Below are positions 24,781 through 35,948 of a DNA stretch of 64,000 nt, one piece after another. The notes under the pieces are model-generated. The model made no database searches. It had not been told where the DNA came from and saw nothing but the letters and a program-made list of their open reading frames with translations. Source of the DNA: Humulus lupulus (Eukaryota > Streptophyta > Magnoliopsida > Rosales > Cannabaceae); contig NC_084797.1 of the NCBI RefSeq assembly GCF_963169125.1, positions 91,979,868-92,043,867 of the forward strand, in the 5' to 3' direction. A program made the translations under genes and the position numbers. How positions within the stretch are numbered: the first letter of the stretch is position 1; each line of letters opens with the position of its first letter.

Positions 24781-25270
24781 AATAGCGAGCGAATTGAAGA
24801 CCCTAATGAGCCTGAGTGTCAAAGCAAGGATCCCTCATGGAAATTATTTACAGATGGTTCTTCTAACGAGTGCCACGCTGGAGCAGGAGTGATATTGATA
24901 ATGCCGGAAGTGCATTGATTTCACTGCGCAATCAGGTTTGTCTTCACTGCTTCTAACAATGAGGTCGAGTATGAAGCATTACTCGCTGGGTTGCGTTTAG
25001 CCAGAGACATGAATATAAAGGTTCTCGACATCTACAGTGATTCTCAGTTGGTGGTGAATCAAGTCATGGGAGAATACCAAGCGCGAGGTTTAAAGATGGT
25101 TTCCTATTTAAACAAAATAAGAGATTTATTGGCTCAGTTCGACAAATACACCCTCCAGCAAGTACCTTGCGACCAGAATTCCAATGCTGATGCTTTGACC
25201 AAATTATCAAGTGCAAAGGATGCAGATACTCTGAATATAGTACGGGTTGAACGACTGTCTATGCCAAGCA
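24781..25270 (+). pseudogene. Archaeal-type second RNase H (aRNH) of element A
   Basis: A second RNase H domain, diagnostic of plant Tat/Ogre-type elements. Catalytic-type residues are visible: Asp in 'LFTDGSSNE' (about 24850), Glu in '[12 protein letters not shown]' (about 24965), Asp in '[11 protein letters not shown]' (about 25035) and Asp in '[10 protein letters not shown]' (about 25190). A TGA at 24916-24918 ('EVH' then stop, where B reads GHRFHC) breaks it in two. Confidence 0.85.
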
Positions 25271-26548
25271 TCGAAGCAGAGGAGACCACTATGGTGATCC
25301 AAATGGCGGATACATGGATGGCACCATATATAGAGTATCTGATGCAAGGCGTGTTACCAACGGACAGAAACAAAGCCAGGACCCTTCAGCGGCAAGTTGC
25401 TAGGTATATCCTGGCCGATGGAATCTTGTACCGAAGGGGATACTCAATGCCATTCCTTAGATGTATTTCAAAAGAAAGGGCCAAAGAATTAATGAAAGAG
25501 GTACTCGAAGGCTTTTGTGGAGACCACGCTGGGGGGCAAAGCTTGTAAAAAAAGATCCTGAGACAAGGATACTTTTGGCCCATGATAAATGAAGACTCGA
25601 TGGAGTTTGTGCGGTGGTGCGACAAGTGTCGAAGGTTCTCCAAAATCCCCAGAAGCCCCTAATGAGCTTAAACATATGTAAAGTTCGTGGCCGTTTACAG
25701 TTTGGGGCATAGATCTAATTGGATCATTGCCCACAGGGAAGGGCGGCGTCAAGTATGCTGTGGTTGCCGTCGACTACTTCACTAAATGGGTCGAAGCCGA
25801 GCCACTTGCAACTATAACGACCAAGAAGGTGCTGGATTTTGTGATAAAAAACATTGTTTGTCGCTATGGATTTCCAAGGAAAATCATCTCAGATAGCGGC
25901 ACCCAGTTCGATAGTGATTTATTCACAGATTTTTGCGAATGACATGACATTATCAAGAGCTTTTCTTCAGTCGCTCATCCCCAAGAAAATGGACAAGTCG
26001 AAGCGGTCAACAAATCGCTAAAGGATACACTAAAGAAAAGACTAGAAGGAGCTAAGGGGGCATGGCCAGAACAATTGCCTGAAGTCCTTTGGTCGTACAG
26101 AACTGCTCATCGAACAACCACAGGCCATACTCCATTCTCTTTAGCTTATGGATATGAGGCTATGTTTCCTGTTGAGTTAGATCCGCCTTCGCATCGCAGA
26201 ATAACATACGATCAAGGCTCGAACAACCAACTACTATTGGAATCCCTAGACTTGGTCGATGAGAAGTGTGAGCAAGCCCAACTCCGAGTAGCCACGTACC
26301 AGCAAAAAGTCGCTCGGTATTTCAATTCTAAAGTGCGAGAAAGGAAATTCAATGTCAGAGATCTAGTACTTCGAAGAGTTTTCCTGAACACCCGCGACCA
26401 AGCTGCTGGAGTACTCGGACCTAATTGGGAAGGGCCATACCAGATTGAAGAAGTCCTTCACCCAGGCACCTACAAACTTGCTCGCTTAAATGGAGATCTC
26501 GTTCCTCGCTATTGGAATGGAGAACACCTGTGCAAGTACTATCAATGA
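25271..26548 (+). pseudogene. Integrase region of element A
   Basis: Integrase inserts element DNA into the genome. The zinc-binding N-terminal part is visible as '[12 protein letters not shown]' and 'CDKCRRFSKIP', split by a TAA at 25546. A frameshift near 25660 precedes the catalytic core: first Asp in 'WGIDLIGSLPTGKGG' (about 25706), second in 'IISDSGTQFDS' (about 25890; usual form SDNGTQF), Glu in 'ENGQVEAVN' (about 26000). TGA at 25940-25942 lies between them. The C-terminal segment 26075-26548 is open and ends 'WNGEHLCKYYQ' followed by TGA, the natural end also seen in element B. Confidence 0.87.
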
Positions 26549-26920
26549 ACCATCCTTCTTAAAAGATTGCCTTGTATTAATTTTACTTTTTACAAGTTAT
26601 GAAAAAAGGTTGGTCATTTTATGTGACTAATCGCTTATAAGTGTAAGATCTTTTTGATCACTCGTACAGAGACGTTTGTCCATTTATTATGAGAAATATA
26701 AGGGACTGTGCGCAGCTAGACATTCTTGCCAATTATTGTATTTTATACAAGTATTTGCTCATTACGTGGGTTGTTTTTCTCTATTACAATTTAATTATTT
26801 TGCTCTGAGCAGTATTGTTCGAACAGGTTTTGGTCAAGGCAAGTGACCAAGGACCTAAAGCTCCTCGATCACATGGGGGGCATATAAGGTATCTAGTAAG
26901 CAAAGCATATCAAAATGTAT
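26549..26920. other. Post-pol spacer of element A with a PPT-like motif
   Basis: Non-coding. 'cacatggggggcatataagg' near 26871-26890 resembles the PPT/LTR junction of the same element and is kept in B as 'cacttggggggcatataagg' (52619-52638). The CACTA element is inserted 30 bp further on. Confidence 0.6.
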
Positions 26921-27145
26921 CACTACCACAAAATTGTACTTAGATGACACACATGAGACGACGGTTTTAGTAGACCTGTCTTCTTATGTTAAATATAAAC
27001 ATATGACGACTGACTCTCTAGAACCGTCATGCCATGCACAACAAAACTTACATTAGACAACAGTTCTTAGAAGAATGTCGTCACGTGTTTATTTTTAACA
27101 CAATTAGACAGTTCTACTTAGACTATTGTCTTATGTGCGTCGTCT
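26921..27145 (+). repeat. Left terminal and subterminal region of the CACTA element
   Basis: Terminal CACTACCACAAAATTG is followed by short direct and inverted copies of (g)acgac(g/t) and 'cgtcatg/ctcatg' motifs such as 'gagacgacggttttag' and 'atgtcgtcacgtg'. They are complementary to the right-end array. (TTA)n follows at 27147-27167. Confidence 0.85.
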
Positions 27146-27168
27146 TATTATTATTATTATTATTATTT

Positions 27169-27990
27169 AAGGCTTATTGAGATTTTTTTCCCTCGAACTA
27201 TTACCGATCCGAATCGTGCCCCCCCGAATTTTTGAACTGGTTAAAAATTCCCCCTTAATTATTCACGTTACTGAAATGTGAGACTTCCTTCCAATTTCGC
27301 TAATGGAATGGTGATGTGGTAGTTTGGTGGCCGATGTGGTATTGCCACGTCAATGCTTCACTTATAATATAAATAATAAATAGTATTCTTGCCCTTGAAC
27401 TATTACCATTACTAAATTGTGCCCCCTGATTTTTAAAAATTTATAATTAAACAATCTTTTGAATATTAAAAAAAATGAAAAAATCATTAAAATTAAAAAA
27501 AAAATTGATGGTGACAAAAAATTGGCTTGGGTGTTGGGCATGCGTCAGAATGAGGGTAGTGACATCGTCGACAGACTGGGCTCATGCGGGTCCCTTGCGA
27601 CATTCAACTTTGGTGTCGCCTATATCGCTTTAATTTTTTATTTTGTATGATTTAATTTTAAAAAAATGATTTTTTAGTTTAATGTTTTTAATATTTTCTT
27701 TTAAATATTCAAAATATAGTTTTAATTTTAAATTTTAGAATTCGATGGGCATAATTTGGTAACTGTAATAGTTTGGGGGGTAAAAGCCTATCTATTTTTT
27801 AAATTATACAAGTAGCAATCTACATCAGCACTCCAATGTCGCCATATCACTATTCTGTTAGCAAAATTGGACGGAAGTCCCTCATTTCAATAACATGAAT
27901 AGTTCACGGGGAATTTTTAAGTGGCCAAAAAATTCAGGAGGCACGATTTGGTAGTCGTAATAGTCTGGAAAAAAAATCCTAATAAGCCTT
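27169..27990. mobile_element. Non-autonomous foldback element with long inverted ends, inside CACTA
   Basis: AAGGCTTATT(g)AGATTTTTTTCC at 27169 is answered by the inverted form at 27990 (...AATCCTAATAAGCCTT). The inverted similarity continues for about 150-200 bp per arm with substitutions ('cgaatcgtgcc', 'gggacttcc/ggaagtccc', 'attctgttagc' type blocks). The central part (about 27440-27650) has no recognisable gene. Long inverted arms suggest a Mutator-like or foldback element; I could not establish a TSD. Confidence 0.6.
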
Positions 27991-28636
27991 TTTTTAAAAG
28001 GGTATTAATATATTTAATATTATTGGATCACATATATATTTTAATATTTATAAAAAATATTGTCTAGACATATCTATTAATACTTTAATTAGTTGTTAAA
28101 TTTTTATATATAATATTATACTTTTAATTAATTATATTATATTAATAATAATTAAAACTTAAATCAAATATTCAAAATATCCTTTTAATTTTAAATTTTA
28201 GAATTCGATGGACATAATTTGGTAACTGTAATAGTTTGGGGGGTAAAAACCTATCTATTTTTTAAATTATACAAGTAGCAATCTACATCAGCACTCCAGT
28301 GTCGCCATATCACTATTCTGTTAGCAAAATTGGACGGAAGTCCCTCATTTCAATAACATGAATAGTTCAGGGGGAATTTTTAACAGGCTAAAAAATTCAG
28401 GAGGCACGATTTGGTAGTCGTAATAGTTTGGAAAAAAAAATCCTAATAAGCCTTTTTTTAAAAGGGTATTAATATATTTAATATTATTGGATCATATATA
28501 TATATTTTAATATTTATAAAAAATATTGTCTAGACATATCTATTAATACTTTAATTAGTTGTTAAATTTTTATATATAATATTATACTTTTAATTAATTA
28601 TATTATATTAATAATACTTAAAACTTAAATCAAATA
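27703..28636. repeat. Tandem duplication, ~463-bp unit
   Basis: The sequence starting 'aaatattcaaaatat' at 27703 recurs at 28166, and both copies run nearly identically through 'aattcgatgg(g/a)cataatttgg', the right arm of the foldback element and 'cttaaatcaaata'. Few differences between copies suggest the duplication is much younger than the foldback arms. Confidence 0.85.
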
Positions 28637-30827
28637 AAATCATGCATATGTCTAATATTAAGATATATTACTCATGCATATGTTTCTTATTTTTTTTAAA
28701 CTAAAAATAATTTATATAAAAAAAATTTAATCAACTTGTAAAAAAAAATTATTCCTTAAAAAAGAAAAAAATGTTTGCATGTTTAATATGTGATATAATT
28801 TTTCTTTTTGAAAGTAATGAGTCATATGCACGAAATTAATAAAACAAAACAATAAGAGACTCACTCAAAATAGCCCTCAATCGTCAAAAATAGCCCCAAA
28901 TGAAATTTAACAAAACAAGAAAAATCCCTAATCTTTTAATTCTACCAGTTGGCTTCTCTGAAACTCACTCAAAATAGCCTCAATCGTTTTTCTCTCACGT
29001 TCACCAGCTCACCCGCTCGATCTATTCTCTCTCACACTCAGCCCTCTTGATTCGTTCTCTCACTCAGCCTCTGCAAGAACTCAGCTCTCGTCTCTCTCCA
29101 TAACATCGAGCTGCTCTCTTTCACACTCAGCCTCGGCAAGAACCAGGCGACCCCGCTGACGCAAGAACCAGGCGACCCCCCCATCGACGCAAGAACCAGG
29201 CGACCCCACCGTCGACGCAAGAACCAGGCCACCCCCCTGCCGACACAAGAACCAGGCCACCCTGGGGTAAACTAGGCAGACCTCCAATTGTTTATGAGGT
29301 AATTTTTTTTTATTCTTCGTACATTTTTTTCTCAAAAATCTGAGAGTAGTATTTCCTTTGTTTCACCATGTACATGTGCTTTTAAATTAAAGACGAGTTT
29401 CCCATTTCTTTCTTTTTGTGATCTTGAACTTTTTAAACTTTGGGTCTCTTTGTAGAGTTTTGTTTTGTTAAATCTTACCTTGATTTGTTTATAAAAATAT
29501 AGAAGTTGTCCTGTATAGTAGAAGAGCTACTATTGGTACAAGGGCTAGTCATTTAGAACCTGCTTGGTTTAATAAGTAAGACTGTATGTATGGGTGTACT
29601 CTAAATATTGAATATGGCTTATAGGTTTGCTCTTTTGTGTAATTGTTCTTTCGCAAACTCTTTCTATTAATTTAGGAATGTATTCACCAAATTTTATGAA
29701 AAATAAATTATAGGAACATTGCTTTCTACTTATCATAAACACCTACAAAGATAAACACATACAAGTTTTGCTTTGCTTAAATGGAATGCAGACATTTTGA
29801 TGATAGAATTAATGTGCTAGAGACTAGTAGTATAGTAGTGGGATGATCAAGACATCTTGTGATTAGCAACTATCATATATCTATTTGGAGTGTAAGAAAG
29901 GGGGAGATGTCGGTCAAAATGGCGAGACACTGAGACGTATAGAGAAACACGGTTGTATGTGAAAATTATTTATTAGAAGTGATTTTGTTTGTTGCACTCT
30001 GTATTTCTTTTGACATTGGTTTTAACACAATGAAATTTACTTGGTCAAACTTATGGTACGGAAGTAGAAAATAGAAAGAAAGGGAAACTTGTAATAGCTA
30101 CTTTCAAAAGATCTATTGGGTCATTAGGGTCTGAGGTACATTTGAGTAGAGTGTACAAGTTTTTAACAAGGGAAGCATGGATCAAAATGATAAGCATCAA
30201 GCCAAACCAAATGATAGAGGCTAGTGAAAATTGACAATGAGATGGCTGCAAAGATTCATTGGGTTGAGTTAGCTTTCAACTAGTTGATTTGACCGATCCA
30301 CTTTAAAATGACTGTCAAGTTTGCAGGCTAATGTAGATACATCTAACCTAGCTACCTAGAAAAGGAAAAATTAATAATAATGAAGAGTGGAAAACAGAAA
30401 ATGTTGAAGGACTACTGGGCCGTATTCATAACAGAAAATGTTGAAGGACTGCTGGGCTGTAGAAAACAGCTGTGTTTATTTTACAGCTGTATTTATTTAC
30501 CTAATTTCTTAAATAGATACTAATATGATTAGGACCAGACTTAGAAGGATCATCTGTTAGGCATATGAATCCTATTATTTCCTGATTTTATGTTTTCTGC
30601 CTCTTCCTTTTCCGTGTGCTTTCCTCTATTTATTAGTGGTTTGTGATGAATAAAAGATAGATTATTGAGATTTGAGACCTAATAGCTGAAAGGAAATAAA
30701 CATGAGACGATTTTGGTAAAAGCCAAGATGGTCTGAACTTTTAATAGTCTTGTTGATAGCTTTGGCAAACTTCATATTCAATTTGGCAGCTCTAATGACA
30801 TTAACTTTTTTGTTGTGCATGTTGTAG
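28637..30827. other. Non-coding CACTA interior, with CT-rich block and a CGCAAGAACCAGG minisatellite
   Basis: 28637-28857 is AT-rich. 28860-29120 is CT-rich with repeated 'ctcactca' and resembles a plant 5' leader or promoter region, but no gene start can be shown. At 29129-29264 the unit 'cgcaagaaccaggcgacccc' (~27 bp) repeats five times. 29280-30827 has no recognisable exon; 'acagaaaatgttgaaggact' occurs twice near 30385-30450. Confidence 0.6.
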
Positions 30828-32925
30828 CTCTGGAGAACAGTACTACTCACACCCTTTAAGCTCATCACAGTGTTCTTGCATGAAGCAAGTCATGCTATTG
30901 CTTGCAAACTCACATGTGGTCATGTTAGAAGCTCTTCACCTTTCCCCTCTTTTGTACTCAATGCTTATATTGTGAAGCTAGTTCATGCACTTAATCCTCA
31001 TTTCTGTGGTTCCTGAAGTCAGTCATGCAAACTAATATGATCTCATGCAAATGAGGGTGGCGTCACACAAACGCGTGGTGGTGTATACTGGTTGATATTA
31101 CCTGCAGGATGTAATACACTTTTTTCCCTAGCAACTATTCTTTCTATGGTCCATGCCCTACTTTCAAGTTTGTTAAGTGGAAATGAAACATTGCATGCTT
31201 TTCTTTGATAGAATATTCATGAATGTATTTCCTCTATCTTTGCATTCCTTAGTTCAATTGATTTTTTTTTTCAATTTGAACAAAAAAAGCTTCACTTCAA
31301 TAGACCTTTTTTTTTCTCAGTTCTTTATGTATTCAAGGTGTTTCTTACGTGCATCAATTATACATGTTGGCCTTGCACTTGGTTTCTGGCACTGAACTAC
31401 CCTTAGGAATTTCTTATTACTGATTATTCTTTCAAATTGCATACACCAAGTTCAATTGTAGTAAAACTGAAAATGAGGTCTTTGTAGAGTCAGTAGAATT
31501 TTTTATTTCTTTTGATATTGGTTTTACAATTCTTGTCAATTACCATGATGTGTTTCCATGGCTTCATGCTTTATACGAAATTTTACATACTCAGATCTTG
31601 GCTCATCATTATGGGGAATGACTTTGATACTCGCATCAACAAATCTCCTCATTGCAAGAATTGCTGCTGGTTGTTTAATTGTTGCTCTATTTGTGGTGCT
31701 CTGTATTGCTAAAAACGTAAGATTGCTATTTCATATATTTCAGTGTTGAGAAATGCAAACATTATTGCATATTGTCTTCATCAGTTACTATGAAGTGAGC
31801 ACTTATTAATTTTTCCTTTTAATCTTGTTCATTATATAGTGGACACTTCGTGGACTTTGTATCGGTAAGAAACTTTATTGAGTTGTTTAAAAGTACTGTC
31901 AATTTTATATATTCAAATGCTTCCTTACCATTTTCTGATGCTTACTGGTTAACTCTATCAGGATTCATCATTTTCCTTGCTTTAATTTGGGTTCTGCAAG
32001 AAATGACAACAGTCTGTATTCTCCGTTACGTTATTCTCTTTATAGGTACTTTTTTATCTTATTATTTTTGTGGCAAAACTCCTTTATTAGTTTTTATACT
32101 TATTATTACATTTTTTTGGATGGAGATTTACAGCTGTAAATGTTTGATTTGGTTAATTGCAGGTGTGATGAACAGCTTGTTTTCAGTATATGGTATGTGC
32201 CACCACTCATCTTTAGCAAGTAACCTATTGATTACCAATTCTACACTTGTGTTTGATATTCAAATACATATGACAGATATCTATGATGATTTAATATCTC
32301 GAAGAGTCAACTCCAGTGATGCTGAGAAGTTTGCTGAAATTTGTCCTTGTTGCAATGGAGTTGGATGGGGAGTCATATGGTGAGCATGTTGTTTAAAACT
32401 CATTTATATTAATCTTTTTATTAGTCCCTAAGCATTTGTAAAAAGTTGAGTTGGTTCAGAATTTTAAATTCAACGACATACCATAACTTTCAAAAAGTCT
32501 TAATCTTTAACATGGCTTTCCTTTAAAAAAACTTAACAGAAATGGCACATCATTAGTCTCTACATTTTGAAAATATCATTTAATTATTCCCCAAACTTTC
32601 GAAATGTTGTACCTTTAGTTCGTAAGATGTGTCATTCTATATTAAGCTTGATTGAAACTGTGCTATTATCTTGGTCTGCGAATATTTGGTCGTCAAATCA
32701 ATTTTAATGATTCTAAAGTTTAGGGATCAGGATGTAATCATGTATCATCTTGTATAGTTGAGATCACATTTCAATAAGGTAAACTTGTAAAAGAGAGCAT
32801 GTATATTTTCTCCATGTAAAATTATATTTTGCTAATCTTAATGTTTTGCTTACACTTGTAGGGGAATGGTATCATTTACATTTCTTTGTGGATCAATGTA
32901 TTTGGGACTTGCCATCTTATCATGA
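30828..32925 (+). pseudogene. Captured fragment of a plant peptidase M50B-like gene (exons plus introns)
   Basis: A multi-membrane-span protein fragment of the plant M50B-like family. Exons by eye: 30828-30923 ('LITVFLHEASHAIACKL', with zinc motif HEASH), ~31040-31107 ('NEGGVTQTRGGVYWLILPAG'), 31594-31716 ('LWGMTLILASTNLLIARIAA'), 31840-31864, 31962-32045 ('WVLQEMTTVCILRYVIL'), 32163-32192, 32277-32379 ('IYDDLISRRVNSSDAEKFAE') and 32862-32925, ending 'MYLGLAILS' and TGA, the natural-looking C terminus. From 31594 onward the exons join in frame with GT-AG introns. The first two junctions are damaged (donor after 31107 reads GA; acceptor near 31040 unclear), and the N-terminal exon was not found. 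The family call is from memory of plant homologues. Confidence 0.82.
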
Positions 32926-34280
32926 GGTACAACCTGCTTTCTTATAGTGTTTGCAATGATTTAACATATATTTATATTTGATGAGAACAAACATATATTG
33001 CATTTATAGCCTATAATTTATAGGTAAAATGTCATTTGTGAAATTCCTTTCTCTGATACTTGTGGCATAATTGTATTAAATTGTTTAGTTCACTATTACT
33101 GTCATTCAACTTTATTTGTAAACTGACCAGTATTTTGTTGAAATTATTTGTTGGTTAGTGTGGATACTTTCAATTTATGCTGGATAATTGAAATTCAATA
33201 CCATGTATTACATTGTTAGGATATTTACTATTAAATTAATGTTTTCAGCTTAAGAAGCTTATATATTTTTTCTCCCCACACATTTATGTTGTTTGAAGAG
33301 ACCTTAAAATTTTCTTAGTACTTGATGTGTCAATGGTAATTTACTTTATAATTGTTGAAAATATATTTTCCAATAACAACCCTGGACAACAATAAAATAA
33401 ATAATAATAATAATAACAATATATGTGTATGTTCTCCTATTTAAATCATTTCATTGGAATGGATTTATGTTCCTCAACCGCACTACTAGACTTGTTTTGT
33501 GCTAGACAGCAAATTAAAATGGAAAGCAAACGAGATTGTGTGATTTGCTTAGAACTTGGAGATTTATTATTCTGGCAGTTTTCTGTGAAGAATGTTAGCT
33601 AATCTTTAATAGCTTCGCTGTTTAAAGATTTATTTTATGGCTAAATTTGTTTTTTTTTTCTTTTTTCTTGTTCTTTCCTTTTCAGGATTAGAGTCTTGGG
33701 TCCAAACTCATCTTGGGGTTGCAGAGAACTCATATATCTGTGTTTCATTCCAAATTTTGTAGCCTGATTCAATTGATACTAAAAAATATTTATGCCTTCA
33801 TTCTTTTAACCCTTTTTATTGAGGGTTACATGTGATTATTTTCATAATTTTTTATAGGAGCTTTTTATTTTACTCATATATATCTATTCTTGTAGAGGCT
33901 GGAGAGTGATTTAAACAATTGACATGAACTGCTTAATCCAATGTGTATTCATATATTTTAGAAGAGCTACTATTGGTTTGATTCTTCTTTTGCTTCTTGT
34001 TCATGTTGCAGTCCAAGTTTAATTTTATTGATTTGGTTCTCAAGTCTTGCTATCTTACCTTCCACCATAGCTATTAATCGAACTTCTCCTAAATTTCTTT
34101 TGACAGCTAATTATGAAGTTCTTTCTTTTGATAGCTTCTTTGAAGTGTTCCACATTTTTGTAACTAAACTGTAAAAGTTTTCTCCATCTTTTAAAGCTAG
34201 ACTGATAATTTTTTGTTCTTAGTATTTTGCTTGTGACAACAATAATCCTGACTGCAATTTTGTTGGTGTAATTTGTGCAG
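32926..34280. other. CACTA interior between captured fragments
   Basis: AT-rich, intron- or UTR-like. No exon recognised. It may be 3' flank of the M50B-like gene followed by intron or leader of the NAC-type fragment, since a polypyrimidine-like stretch and 'tttgtgcag' immediately precede 34281. Confidence 0.5.
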
Positions 34281-34420
34281 ACCATCATGGTTAGTAGATG
34301 GTAACAAAATCTCTACAAAGATCAAGAGTGCCTCTAGCAACCATGATCTTGAAAGAATTAATTTGAAAAGCAACCCTGCTAGAGCCTGTCCTAATTGTGA
34401 ATTTGTGATTGACAACAATT
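34281..34420 (+). pseudogene. Captured N-terminal exon of a SOG1/NAC8-type NAC gene
   Basis: After a consensus acceptor (tttgtgcag) the frame starting at 34282 is open and reads 'SWLVDGNKISTKIKSASS', then 'LKSNPARACPNCEFVIDNN', then stops. This matches the distinctive N-terminal segment of SOG1-like NAC proteins (S-W-L-x-D-x-x-x-I-A-x-K-I, then S-N-P-x-x-x-C-P-x-C-x-x-V-I-D-N). SOG1 is the plant DNA damage response transcription factor. The NAC DNA-binding domain, which should follow, is absent. Only this one exon is present, about 46 codons. The identity is recalled, not searched. Confidence 0.72.
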
Positions 34421-35948
34421 AAGTAAGATTTCCACTATTTCTTTATCCTCTGTGAATACAGATTGTGTTTTGTTTCGGACAATAGTAAGCACTAAATAAA
34501 GACTGCAGTCAATAATAACTAACTACACATGACTTTACAATGTCGTCAATGATTGTAAACTACAATTTCACTTTTATATTTCTTTGTTTGTTTGAAACAT
34601 TAGTTGGATATATTAGTTGGTAAAGAAAACTCCTCTGCCCCTAGAAAATTTCATTGAGATAAGGACTTGTGCAAGTACTGGTAGTAAATACTCTCTCTCT
34701 TCTTCGCACAGATATAAAAATGACCTCTTCCCCTTCTCTTCCTTACTCCTCTCTGCATTTTCACAGAGGCGCTCTTTAATTTTTCACAAACTATTCGACC
34801 TTCAAGGCCCCCCTTCTCTGACCTCTCTCTCTGCTATGAGTTTTCCAATAGCCCAATTCTCTTTTCTTTATTTTAGAGAGCCCCTCTCTCTCTCAGTGCA
34901 GTGAAACTGTTCGGCGTTTACTCTCCTCACTGCAAAAAATATCGATTTGATAAATCTCTCTTCATATTTCACCCCCATAGACGAGAACAGTATTAGTTGA
35001 ATTTATGTCTCTTCATTTGTAACATGTCGATTTGATAAATATCTGAATGGCTCTAATACAGGAACAATATTCGTTGAATTTTTATGGTTGCTTTATTTAT
35101 TTATTTGCTTTCATTTTACTCAAACCAAAAAATCCATCTAAATGAAAAAAACTATTCGTGAATAACTTTTGGTTTGTCTATAGTTATATTAAAGTTTTAG
35201 TTTGCTTGCCTAGTTTGGGCTCCAATTTTTGCTTTTCCTATTGATTTGGGCCTTGATGTTTGTGTTTATTTTCTTTTATCTCATTTAATAGGTTGCAAGA
35301 TAAATGGTCATTGCTTCTCATCTGACTGTTTCTAAGGCTTTGTAAGATTATTAATTTTTTTTCCATGTTTCCTATAGTCTATTTTATAATTTTTTTTTGT
35401 CTTAAAAAATGTATATTTTTTATGCATAAGTTCTCAGATGTGGTAGTGAATCCTAAAAAAATGGAGGGTGGGAGAAAATAGCACATAGAATTCAGAAAAG
35501 TGAAATGATTTCTTGTTCTTTACACACTTTGAATCATCAAACAAAAATGAGCCCTTAAATTTATAGGTGATGTTTATGCCCCTTTCATAAATGCCCAATT
35601 ACAACTGTCATCGAAAGTTTTTGCTCTTGATGGTTACTATAATTTAATATTTCTATTGTGTAGGAATTTTGGTACAATAGCAGACTAGCAGTATAAAGGC
35701 CTTGGCATATTTGCATCTACAGTTAGTATTCCTTTGCATAAAGAGTTTTATTAGATATATTTGAGTGTCAAGTAAACAGAAATCCAACTCAAGTGGCAAA
35801 ATTGAATTTTTTTTTAAATCATTAATTGGATAAATCATATAGGTGTGCCAGTTTTATATGTGTGTCTTTGTTTTCTCATACCCAATAGCAAGTGTCCTAA
35901 TTTTTTGCTCTTGGTGAGTTCCATAATTTGAGTGCTTTTGTTGTGTAG
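34421..35948. other. CACTA interior: leader-like CT-rich block and intron-like sequence
   Basis: 34690-34900 is CT-rich with 'agatataaaaatg' near 34710 and resembles a plant promoter/5' leader, possibly of the thymidylate kinase gene that follows. At 35618-35690 a segment with 'ttgtgtaggaattttgg' is a diverged duplicate of the intron-exon junction at 35899-35970. No further exon recognised. Confidence 0.5.

Noticed and set aside
27450..27650. Possible transposase gene inside the foldback element
   Set aside because: The open frame is short, Lys-rich and A-tract driven, with no catalytic motif.
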